Below are positions 1 to 5,892 of a DNA stretch of 10,341 bases, piece after piece. The notes under the pieces were generated by a model that saw only the letters and a list, made by a program, of their open reading frames with translations, was not told the DNA's origin and ran no database searches. The translations under genes were made by a program, and so were the position numbers. This DNA is from an uncultured Bacteroidota bacterium (GTDB lineage: Bacteria; Bacteroidota; Bacteroidia; Bacteroidales; CAIWKO01), in contig CALGYY010000252.1 of the NCBI GenBank assembly GCA_937934705.1, positions 1-10,341 on the forward strand, in the 5' to 3' direction. Numbering within the stretch: position 1 is the stretch's first letter; each line of letters opens with the position of its first letter.

Positions 1-13
1 GTATCATTCCTGA

Positions 14-53
14 ATAAAAAAAAGAGGCCGTCTCGATTTTGAGACAGCCTCTT
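14..53 (-). terminator. Intrinsic terminator downstream of serC
   Basis: Two arms, AAGAGGC (22-28) and GCCTCTT (47-53), pair perfectly. They are extended past one mismatch (29/46) by GTCTC (30-34) with GAGAC (41-45), leaving a 6-nt loop. Read on the minus strand the hairpin is followed directly by a run of eight T (16-23). It begins about 20 bases after the serC stop, so serC transcription probably ends here and does not continue into a further gene. The plus-strand side is T-rich but has no clean T-run. Confidence 0.9.
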
Positions 54-71
54 CTTTCTGCAATAAGTTGC

Positions 72-1145
72 TTACACCTTGCTCTTTTCAAACTCCTGCA
101 TGCAGTCAACCAAAGCCTGTACGCTCTCGATTGGAAGTGCATTATAGGTTGATGCCCTGAAACCACCGACTGAACGGTGACCTTTGATTCCGCTCATGCC
201 CGCCTTCTTGGCGAAGTTCATGAACTCTTCTTCCAGATTCTGGTATCCCTCTCTCATCACAAAGCAGATGTTCATCAGCGAACGGGAATCCTTGTCAACC
301 GTACCCACGAAGATCTTGCTGTTGTCCATAGCATCGTAGAGCAGTTGTGCTTTTTTAATGTTCATCGCCTCAATGGCTTTTACACCGCCCAAACCTTTGA
401 TCCAGCGCAGGGTTTCCATAATGGTATAAATGGGAAGCACGGGAGGGGTATTAAACATGCTGCCCTCTGCGATATGGGTACGGTAATCGAGCATGGTGGG
501 GATCTTACGGTCGATCTTCCCCAAAATATCTTCCTTAACGATCACGAAAGTCGCACCGGCAGGTCCCAGGTTCTTCTGTGCTCCGCCATAGATCAGTGCA
601 TACTTGCTGACGTCAACCGGACGGCTGAAAATGTCGGACGACATATCGGCCACCAGGGGGATCGGACTGCTGATGTCTTCCCTGATTTCCGTTCCGTAAA
701 TGGTGTTGTTGGTGGTGATGTGAAGATAATCAGCATCCGCAGGAATCGTATAATTCTTCGGATAATAACAGAAATTCCGGTCAGCCGATGAAGCGATGAC
801 ATCAACTTCTCCAAAAAGTTTGGCTTCCTTGATGGCTTTCTTTGCCCAGACACCGGTTTCCATGTATGCAGCCTTTTTACCGAGAAGGTTGTAGGGGACC
901 ATGCAAAACTGCATGCTGGCACCTCCGCCCAGGAACAATACATGATAGCCCTCGGGAATACCGAGCAATTCCTTAAAAAGAGCGACAGCCTCATTCAAAA
1001 CCGCTTCGAAATCCTTGCTGCGGTGAGAAATCTCAAGAATTGACATGCCAATTTCATTCAATTCAAGAACAGCCTTAGCAGTGTTTTCGATGGCTACCCG
1101 CGGCAGAATGGAAGGACCTGCGCTAAAATTATGAACCTTTTTCAT
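72..1145 (-). CDS. serC: Phosphoserine aminotransferase (SerC)
   Basis: A PLP-dependent class V aminotransferase that converts 3-phosphohydroxypyruvate and glutamate to O-phosphoserine and 2-oxoglutarate in cytosolic serine biosynthesis. The same enzyme usually also serves the phosphohydroxythreonine step of pyridoxal phosphate synthesis. The 357-residue length is normal for the family. Visible landmarks are the N-terminal NFSAGPSILP, HRS at 41-43, GGGASMQF at 73-80 (PLP phosphate contacts), TTNNTIYGTE at 144-153, the PLP-binding Lys191 in GGAQKNLGPAG, and the C-terminal GHRSVGGFRAS substrate motif. The ATG start gives the canonical N-terminus. No Shine-Dalgarno is present and the leader is AT-rich, as usual in Bacteroidota. 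A 9-bp palindrome lies in its leader or promoter (1174-1198), and a terminator follows directly. serA is not immediately downstream in the visible sequence. Confidence 0.98.
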   Translation of the reverse strand: MKKVHNFSAGPSILPRVAIENTAKAVLELNEIGMSILEISHRSKDFEAVLNEAVALFKELLGIPEGYHVLFLGGGASMQFCMVPYNLLGKKAAYMETGVWAKKAIKEAKLFGEVDVIASSADRNFCYYPKNYTIPADADYLHITTNNTIYGTEIREDISSPIPLVADMSSDIFSRPVDVSKYALIYGGAQKNLGPAGATFVIVKEDILGKIDRKIPTMLDYRTHIAEGSMFNTPPVLPIYTIMETLRWIKGLGGVKAIEAMNIKKAQLLYDAMDNSKIFVGTVDKDSRSLMNICFVMREGYQNLEEEFMNFAKKAGMSGIKGHRSVGGFRASTYNALPIESVQALVDCMQEFEKSKV

Positions 1146-1173
1146 ATTAGATTGATTTTTAAATTATTAAGTG

Positions 1174-1198
1174 TACAGGAATTTTGCAGATTCCTGTA
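1174..1198. promoter_or_regulatory. Perfect 9-bp inverted repeat upstream of serC (possible operator or leader hairpin)
   Basis: TACAGGAAT (1174-1182) and ATTCCTGTA (1190-1198) are exact reverse complements separated by 7 bases. The element sits 29-53 bases upstream of the serC ATG. It is not followed by a T-run on either strand, so it does not look like a terminator. A weak -7-like element (TTTCTTTG on the minus strand, 1207-1200) lies directly upstream, which would place the transcription start inside the palindrome. That geometry suits an operator, but the promoter call is poor, so the role remains inference. Confidence 0.5.
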
Positions 1199-1236
1199 AC
1201 AAAGAAAAGAATTTTTTTGATGTAGCCGATGCACTG

Positions 1237-1273
1237 AAAAAAATCATTGATTCCCGCTCTTTGGCGGAGCGGG
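1237..1273 (-). terminator. Possible weak terminator overlapping the 3' end of the secreted-protein gene
   Basis: CCCGCTC (1253-1259) and GAGCGGG (1267-1273) form a perfect 7-bp GC-rich stem with a 7-nt loop inside the last codons of the minus-strand gene. Seven T follow on the minus strand (1243-1237), but 9 bases after the stem, past the stop codon. That distance is longer than in a classical intrinsic terminator. It may reduce rather than abolish read-through into serC. Confidence 0.35.
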
Positions 1274-2245
1274 TCTTTTCTTCTTCTTCGGAGGCGGAGG
1301 GTTCCGCGCATCAACATCTTTGGTGAAATACCAGCGACCTTCCTTCAGGATGAAGCCATTCAGAACGTTAGTTTCGGGTACATAGAACTGATACTGCCCG
1401 GTCAGATCGGGGTGGTTATCACTCAGCCTGTGGTCCATGGGAACCAGGTTGTCGAAAAGGATCATGGTCTCCAGTCTGGTTTTCACTTTACGGTTCTTTT
1501 TGTCTTTACTCTGGGTGATCACATGCAGGTACTGGCTTTCGTATCTCAGAACCATGGTGGTGCGGGCAGAATACTCAAATATGATCCGGACATTCTTGTC
1601 TTTGTCCTTGTATTTTCTGAATATGCTGGCACCAAACTGCGGTTTGCCATTGGATTTGAAACTCAGGACGTCGATCAGCTTTTTGGTCGAAAGCAGGTTG
1701 TTGCCGTCCCACGCCAGCAGGGTGTAATAGTCCTTGTCCTTGATGCGGCTGTGGATAACCTTGTAATACAGCGCCCCGTACCAGCGATCGTGCGGAAGCA
1801 CCATGAATTCCGGTGATTCAATCTCATGTGAATGGTCACTCAGGCTGTACACACGATACGGGAAATCCTTGTTGCCCCTCACCTGAATAAATCCGAAATA
1901 CTCGTGGGTTCCGTTCTCCAGCGGAAGATTCCAGTTCAGGATGCGAAAACTCTCGTCTGGCGATGTCAGTCGTGCCATGTGAGTCAAAGAGTCGAAGGGG
2001 TATTTAAATGAACGCTCGTCTTCCAGCACGGAAGCAAAATACTTCAGGAGTTTCTGATTACTTTCATATTTTACCTGGTCATTCTCTCCGCGGTGTACAT
2101 TGTAGAGCAAAGATTTCAGGGAATCCTCCGCCAGTCTGAACTCCTTGTTCTGTGCAGACAGCCAGGGTGCGGCCATCACCAGGGCCAACAACAGCAGCAG
2201 GCTTGCCGGTATTTTTGATGATAGCTGTGGAGAATGATTGTCCAT
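1244..2245 (-). CDS. Secreted/periplasmic protein of unknown function with Pro/Lys-rich tail
   Basis: I do not recognise a named function. The 333-residue protein begins with an apparent Sec signal peptide: a short polar N-terminus, a Leu/Ala-rich core at about 12-27, and likely cleavage near LSA-Q at 29-32. The mature part is hydrophilic and rich in aromatic and charged residues, with a central block carrying RWYGALYYK (154-162) and YTLLAWDGNN (174-183) that reads like a conserved beta-rich domain. Near the end are YQFYVPETNVLNGF and EGRWYF, followed by a low-complexity tail of four prolines and four lysines (316-323). No lipobox, transmembrane anchor or catalytic motif was seen. An upstream TTG at 2266 is possible, but the ATG at 2245 puts the signal peptide close to the N-terminus and is preferred. 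It lies upstream of serC in the same direction with a 98-bp gap. Confidence 0.8.
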   Translation of the reverse strand: MDNHSPQLSSKIPASLLLLLALVMAAPWLSAQNKEFRLAEDSLKSLLYNVHRGENDQVKYESNQKLLKYFASVLEDERSFKYPFDSLTHMARLTSPDESFRILNWNLPLENGTHEYFGFIQVRGNKDFPYRVYSLSDHSHEIESPEFMVLPHDRWYGALYYKVIHSRIKDKDYYTLLAWDGNNLLSTKKLIDVLSFKSNGKPQFGASIFRKYKDKDKNVRIIFEYSARTTMVLRYESQYLHVITQSKDKKNRKVKTRLETMILFDNLVPMDHRLSDNHPDLTGQYQFYVPETNVLNGFILKEGRWYFTKDVDARNPPPPKKKKRPAPPKSGNQ

Positions 2246-2256
2246 ACACCTGATAA

Positions 2257-2287
2257 CGGGAGTCAATAATCTTTATTTTTACTCCCG
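2257..2287. promoter_or_regulatory. Inverted repeat in the divergent promoter region
   Basis: CGGGAGT (2257-2263) and ACTCCCG (2281-2287) are perfect 7-bp reverse complements around a 17-base AT-rich centre. AA/TT outside the arms extends the pairing past one bulged base (2288). It lies within the 64-bp gap between two divergently transcribed genes. It could be a regulator-binding palindrome shared by both, or a 5'-leader hairpin of the minus-strand transcript. Confidence 0.4.
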
Positions 2288-2292
2288 GTTTA

Positions 2293-2300
2293 CAAAAATA
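2293..2300 (-). promoter_or_regulatory. Candidate -7 element (TATTTTTG) for the secreted-protein gene
   Basis: On the minus strand this reads TATTTTTG, an exact match to the Bacteroidota -7 consensus TAnnTTTG, about 48 bases before the ATG at 2245. No convincing TTG-type -33 element is found about 19 bases upstream, so the call rests on one box. Confidence 0.4.
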
Positions 2301-2309
2301 GTCTTTCCG

Positions 2310-3353
2310 ATGGATCCTGAACCCCTCATTAGTGCACTTACTGAATTATCCGCCGATCTGGGACTCTTTCTCAGCAATGCGCACCCGCGTCAGGATAAAT
2401 TCAGCGATCTGCTCCGCAAGGCTGGCCTGGTGAACCCGTGGTTCACCGAAGGAAACATCCGGCACCGCCTGGGTGTGATCGCCCGTGACCTAAAGAGAGA
2501 ACATCTGGAGCAATGGTTGGGACCCTACAGAAGCAGACTCCCGGAACGCAGGAATTCACCGGTACTCGGTATCATTATGCCGGGAAATATTCCCCTGGCC
2601 GGATTTCATGACTATCTCTGCGGCCTGATGTGCGGTTGTTCAATGAAGATCAGGTGTTCGGGGAAAGATTCCCTGCTCCTCCCCTGGTTGCATGAAGAAT
2701 TGCTTAGTTTTTTACCGGCAAACCCGACAGATATCCGCTTTATTGATGGTCATCTGCATGGATTTGACGCCCTGATCGCGACGGGGAGCAGCGATTCTGA
2801 GCATATTTTCCGCACTTATTTCAGCCAGTACCCGAATATCATCAGGGGGCATCGCAACAGTCTGGCTCTTTTGGACGGAAATGAAAGCATTGATGAGCTT
2901 TCAGAACTTTGGGACGATATATTGCTTTATTTCGGACTGGGATGCAGAAGCGTATCCATGTTGCTGCTTCCCCGTCACTATGAGTTTTCATCATTAATGG
3001 AGAGCAGCGCCCGTTATGCACATTATGCAGATCATCACCGCTATCAGTCGAACTTCAGATATCAGCATACACTGAAACTTCTGGGCGGGAATCCCTGGCT
3101 TGAGAACGGGCTGATCCATGTCTGCGAAAATCCTGATCCTGATTCACCGATCAGCGTGCTTCATTACCAGTATTATTCCTGCCCCGAAGAAGCGCTAAAG
3201 AAAACGGAAGAGATGCGTAATCAGATCCAGTGCGTGATTCACCGCGGTGGTCTGTCGCACGATTTCATCTCTCCCGGTAAGGCGCAGTTACCTGCTTTAA
3301 GTGATTATGCAGATGGTGTTGATACCATGGATTTTCTCCTGGGACTGAAATAA
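2310..3353 (+). CDS. LuxC-family acyl-CoA reductase
   Basis: A 347-residue member of the LuxC acyl-CoA reductase family, related to aldehyde dehydrogenases. Known members reduce an acyl-thioester to an aldehyde with NAD(P)H through a covalent thioester on cysteine. Visible landmarks are MPGNIPLAG at 90-98 (cofactor loop), IATGS at 156-160, the presumed catalytic Cys212 in FGLGCRS, and the C-terminal DYADGVDTMDFLLGL typical of the Bacteroidota group. There is no luxD or luxE partner beside it, so a role in bioluminescence is not implied. An in-frame ATG at 2238 exists, but it would add 24 non-conserved residues and overlap the neighbouring gene's start. The ATG at 2310 gives a sensible N-terminus. 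The gene ends with tandem TAA codons. From general knowledge, LuxC-like genes often sit near serC in Bacteroidota, as here. The physiological substrate is unknown. Confidence 0.9.
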   Translation: MDPEPLISALTELSADLGLFLSNAHPRQDKFSDLLRKAGLVNPWFTEGNIRHRLGVIARDLKREHLEQWLGPYRSRLPERRNSPVLGIIMPGNIPLAGFHDYLCGLMCGCSMKIRCSGKDSLLLPWLHEELLSFLPANPTDIRFIDGHLHGFDALIATGSSDSEHIFRTYFSQYPNIIRGHRNSLALLDGNESIDELSELWDDILLYFGLGCRSVSMLLLPRHYEFSSLMESSARYAHYADHHRYQSNFRYQHTLKLLGGNPWLENGLIHVCENPDPDSPISVLHYQYYSCPEEALKKTEEMRNQIQCVIHRGGLSHDFISPGKAQLPALSDYADGVDTMDFLLGLK

Positions 3354-3369
3354 TAATGCCGTTTGCCCT

Positions 3370-3385
3370 AAAGGTCTTACCTTTG
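3370..3385 (+). promoter_or_regulatory. Candidate promoter -7 element (TACCTTTG) with overlapping dyad
   Basis: TACCTTTG at 3378-3385 matches TAnnTTTG exactly and lies 20 bases before the ATG at 3406. A TTTG at 3362-3365 is only 12 bases upstream, which is short for a -33 element. AAAGGT (3370-3375) and ACCTTT (3379-3384) form a 6-bp inverted repeat with a 3-nt spacer directly over the -7 box. This could be an operator or a weak hairpin separating the LuxC gene from the genes downstream. Confidence 0.45.
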
Positions 3386-3405
3386 TCAGTCAATCATTTC
3401 TTTCA

Positions 3406-3609
3406 ATGACAGAGGAAAAAACCGAAAACCAAAAGACCTTGCAGGATGAAGATCCCAGGGGCTCACTGGGCTTACTGGCATTGGGATACCAGGGTATTGT
3501 CCGCTGGCGGAAAATAAAAGAACATTCAGCTATACGGGAGGAGGAAAAAACACGTTTGATCCGTCCCGCCGAAAAGAATCATGAGACGGATGAGCATCAT
3601 GGAGAATGA
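3406..3609 (+). CDS. Small 67-aa protein coupled to the sulfotransferase gene
   Basis: I do not recognise this protein by name. It is short, hydrophilic and highly charged, with Glu/Lys-rich ends and one amphipathic or mildly hydrophobic stretch at about 18-36 (the part reading GSLGLLALGYQGIVRWR) that could be a helix or interaction motif. There is no signal peptide, and the stretch is too short and basic at its end to be a confident membrane anchor. Support for a real gene comes from a good -7 promoter box 20 bases upstream, a frame that fills the gap between two genes, and a stop overlapping the start region of the sulfotransferase-like gene (11 to 29 bases depending on start). That overlap is the usual sign of translational coupling. 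A role as a small partner of the next gene product is inference. Confidence 0.6.
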   Translation: MTEEKTENQKTLQDEDPRGSLGLLALGYQGIVRWRKIKEHSAIREEEKTRLIRPAEKNHETDEHHGE

Positions 3610-4156
3610 GATTATTGTCGCATCTGGTTTGCCCAGGGCCGGAACCTCGCTCCTGATGCAGATTATCGGATCCCTTGGCTTTGAAATGGTGACGGATGAG
3701 AAAAGGCAGGCCGATGATCATAATCCCAGGGGATATTATGAGTACAGCCCCGTGAAAGCCCTTTGCAGGGATAACAGTTTCCTGCCTGAATGCCGGGGAA
3801 AGGCGATTAAAATAGTTGCACCTCTGCTTTCATGCCTTGATCCTGAACTGGCTTACCGTATCATTTTTATCGAAAGGGATTTGGAAGAGATCATGGCATC
3901 ACAGTACCGTATGCTGAACAAAGTCAGGGATGCACACTACGAGGCCATCATGAAAGTTTTTGAGAATGACCTCATCAGATTCCGACAGCACCTCGGGCAA
4001 TTGCCTTACTGCCATGTGCTTTATGTGCAACACCGCGGATTGATACTGAACCCCCGGAATACTGTCATGCAGATCGGTGAATTTCTCGGCATTCCCGATC
4101 CACCTGAGCAGACACTGAATTGTGTTGATTCCGGCCTTTACCGCAACCGTTCATAA
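3599..4156 (+). CDS. Sulfotransferase-like P-loop protein
   Basis: A compact 185-residue protein of the PAPS-dependent sulfotransferase fold. The 5'-phosphosulfate-binding P-loop is visible as SGLPRAGTSLL at 9-19. The 3'-phosphate-binding pair also fits: R93 and S101 in RDLEEIMAS have the R-x7-S spacing of the family. A conserved NPRGYYEY segment lies at 42-49. The protein is short next to typical carbohydrate sulfotransferases (250-300 residues) but still has the C-terminal helix region. No signal peptide or membrane segment is present, so it is probably cytosolic. Starts at 3581 and 3590 are also possible; the ATG at 3599 puts the P-loop beta-strand at the usual distance from the N-terminus. 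It overlaps the small gene upstream and ends 10 bases before the UDP-sugar epimerase, suggesting one transcript. The acceptor is unknown, and sulfotransferase activity itself is inferred from motifs. Confidence 0.82.
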   Translation: MENEIIVASGLPRAGTSLLMQIIGSLGFEMVTDEKRQADDHNPRGYYEYSPVKALCRDNSFLPECRGKAIKIVAPLLSCLDPELAYRIIFIERDLEEIMASQYRMLNKVRDAHYEAIMKVFENDLIRFRQHLGQLPYCHVLYVQHRGLILNPRNTVMQIGEFLGIPDPPEQTLNCVDSGLYRNRS

Positions 4157-4166
4157 AAACTGAAAG

Positions 4167-5288
4167 ATGATCAGAATACTTACAGTGATCGGGGCAAGAC
4201 CCCAGTTTATCAAGGCCTCGGCCCTTTCAAGAATGATCAGGACTGAATTTGGAGATCGCCTGCAGGAAATCATATTGCATACCGGTCAGCATTATGATAC
4301 CAATATGTCTGATATTTTCTTTCACGAGCTGGGTATCCCGGAACCTCACATCCGTTTGAATATTAAGTCGGATCTGCAGGGCGAACAAAGCGGACTCATG
4401 ATACAGGGCATCGAACAGGCGATACTTGATGAGAAACCTGATCTAGTGCTGGTATACGGAGATACAAACTCCACCCTGGCAGCGGCCATTGCTGCTACCA
4501 AGCTTCACCTTCCTCTGGCCCACGTTGAAGCAGGTTTAAGGTCGTACAATAAGGCCATGCCAGAAGAAATCAACCGCATCGTGGCGGATCATTGCGCCAC
4601 TTTTTTGTTTGCACCCACTGAGACAGCGCTGCATAATCTGAAAAAGGAAGGTTTCGCGCCTGCTCAAAGGCCGCCTGCCGATGCTGATCATCCACTGGTT
4701 CTGCAGAGCGGTGATGTGATGTACGACAATGCTCTTTATTTCAAAGATCATCAATCTGCTGATCTTTCTACCATGCTAAAGGACATGCGGGACCGTGAAT
4801 TCGTATTGCTTACCCTGCATCGTGCTGAAAATACGGAAGACCCGGGAACCCTGGCAGAAATTCTGGAAACACTTGATTCCATAGCAAAGGAAGAACAATT
4901 CACGGTTTTGTTTCCAGTGCACCCAAGAACGAGGAAACTGATACAGGCATGGGAAATCAATACCGGCGACAGCATTGTAAGTTGTGATCCCCTCTCCTAT
5001 TTTGAAATGATGCAGATGGAACGACATGCCCTGATGATTTTTACCGATTCCGGCGGGGTACAGAAAGAAGCATGTTTTCACCGGAAGAAGTGCCTGGTTT
5101 TGCGCAACGAGACCGAGTGGACTGAACTGGCCGATCATGGTATGCTTGAAGTAGCCGGGGTTTCAGAAGCTTCCATCCGGAACCATTATGAAATGTTGAA
5201 GTCACGTTTTATCAGTGATTTCCCCTTGCCTTACGGGAATGGAGATGCAGCCCGCAAGATCTGCTGCAGTCTGATTGAATATCTCTGA
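4167..5288 (+). CDS. wecB: Non-hydrolysing UDP-N-acetylglucosamine 2-epimerase (WecB/WbpI family)
   Basis: A 373-residue GT-B-fold epimerase that interconverts UDP-GlcNAc and UDP-ManNAc, supplying ManNAc-type sugars for surface glycans. Conserved pieces are GARPQFIK at 9-16, HTGQHYD at 38-44, GDTNS with Asp99, HVEAGLRS with Glu121, MPEEINR with Glu133/134, TLHRAEN with His218, PVHPRTR at 250-256, and TDSGGVQKEA at 293-302. These include the four acid/base residues of the family. The start (MIRILTVIGARPQFIK) is canonical, 10 bases after the preceding stop. The downstream signature NETEWTEL (314-321) differs from the TTERPE-type segment of classical WecB. It resembles the subgroup containing WbpI, which acts on a diacetamido uronate sugar nucleotide, so the substrate may not be plain UDP-GlcNAc. 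No other glycan gene is adjacent in the window. Confidence 0.93.
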   Translation: MIRILTVIGARPQFIKASALSRMIRTEFGDRLQEIILHTGQHYDTNMSDIFFHELGIPEPHIRLNIKSDLQGEQSGLMIQGIEQAILDEKPDLVLVYGDTNSTLAAAIAATKLHLPLAHVEAGLRSYNKAMPEEINRIVADHCATFLFAPTETALHNLKKEGFAPAQRPPADADHPLVLQSGDVMYDNALYFKDHQSADLSTMLKDMRDREFVLLTLHRAENTEDPGTLAEILETLDSIAKEEQFTVLFPVHPRTRKLIQAWEINTGDSIVSCDPLSYFEMMQMERHALMIFTDSGGVQKEACFHRKKCLVLRNETEWTELADHGMLEVAGVSEASIRNHYEMLKSRFISDFPLPYGNGDAARKICCSLIEYL

Positions 5289-5290
5289 TC

Positions 5291-5737
5291 TTATGGCTTG
5301 AAGGAGCGAAAAAGAGCCTCGATTTCTGCAATCAGGGGATCTCCTCCGTCCAGTATCCATTTTGAGGACTTTCCTGCCGCTGAGGTCAGGATCAGCAATC
5401 CGGATCCCATCGTTCGTGTTTTCAGGTGAATGGACTTTTTTCCGATGGCCTCATTCAGTTTTAAAGACAGGGTGCTGAATTTCTCAGGGGCCACAATGCT
5501 TGTCCAGGTCTCCCCGCCACTATATGTTCCGCTGGAACTTTCAGCGGGAGTTACAGGATCATAAGTCAGAACACCCTCTTTCAGGTGAAAGCTGTTGCCT
5601 GATCCGTCACTGTATATCAGTTCAAATTTCTCACTCATATCTGAAGGGCATTTTTTAAGCATTTTTTGCGCCGACGCCTGAACGGCCGAAACCGTGCAGA
5701 TGAAGAGCGGTAGCAGAATATACATGATCGTTTTCAT
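5291..5737 (-). CDS. Small secreted protein of unknown function
   Basis: This 148-residue protein has a clear Sec signal peptide: MKT, a hydrophobic core at 5-18, and an ASA cleavage motif at 21-23. The mature protein is about 125 residues, probably beta-rich, with a Ser/Gly/Thr-rich turn region (about 65-80) and a C-terminal WILDGGDPLIAEIEALF segment that looks like a conserved end. Cys30 is the only cysteine in the mature part; there is no lipobox, so it is not a lipoprotein. I cannot assign a family. It runs convergently into the epimerase gene with only 2 bases between stop codons and no visible terminator. Its own promoter is the TACCTTTG element upstream. Confidence 0.75.
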   Translation of the reverse strand: MKTIMYILLPLFICTVSAVQASAQKMLKKCPSDMSEKFELIYSDGSGNSFHLKEGVLTYDPVTPAESSSGTYSGGETWTSIVAPEKFSTLSLKLNEAIGKKSIHLKTRTMGSGLLILTSAAGKSSKWILDGGDPLIAEIEALFRSFKP

Positions 5738-5772
5738 AAATCCGTGATTTCCATTTCAACAATTGGCTGGAG

Positions 5773-5803
5773 CAAAGGTAACTGTTCTCCTTTTCTGCTA
5801 AAA
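5773..5803 (-). promoter_or_regulatory. Promoter for the small secreted-protein gene
   Basis: On the minus strand TACCTTTG (5780-5773) matches the -7 consensus TAnnTTTG exactly. It is preceded at 19-base spacing by TTTT (5803-5800), a three-of-four match to the -33 element. It lies 35 bases before the ATG at 5737, giving a leader of about 30 bases. Confidence 0.55.
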
Positions 5804-5843
5804 TACCTCCCGTTTTTAAGCAATGGTCAGCTTTAAAAATAAG

Positions 5844-5873
5844 TTGCTGCATAATGATGATTCATTATCTTCG
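5844..5873 (+). promoter_or_regulatory. Promoter of the SDR/5-alpha-reductase operon
   Basis: TTG (5844-5846), 19 bases, then TATCTTCG (5866-5873) is a near-ideal Bacteroidota -33/-7 pair with one mismatch in the -7 box. Transcription would start at about 5878-5880. The ATG codons at 5854 and 5857 then fall upstream of the transcript start, which supports the TTG at 5893 as the translation start. With the divergent promoter at 5773-5803 this accounts for the 155-bp intergenic stretch. Confidence 0.65.
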
Positions 5874-5892
5874 CAGCCTAAATCCTCCAGTT

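Noticed and set aside
177..791. Long plus-strand open frame (204 codons) antisense to serC
   Set aside because: It lies wholly within serC, whose protein is unmistakable. The antisense translation is His/Asp-rich without any recognisable motif, a usual mirror of a well-used coding frame.
1247..1816. Plus-strand open frame of 189 codons antisense to the secreted-protein gene
   Set aside because: The minus-strand frame has a signal peptide and globular composition. The antisense frame has neither a promoter nor recognisable domains.
3537..3544. GGAGGAGG, a strong Shine-Dalgarno-like sequence
   Set aside because: It lies inside the small 67-aa gene. The nearest usable start of the sulfotransferase frame is at 3581 or later, over 35 bases away, with an in-frame stop at 3557. 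It is best explained as Gly/Glu-type codons.
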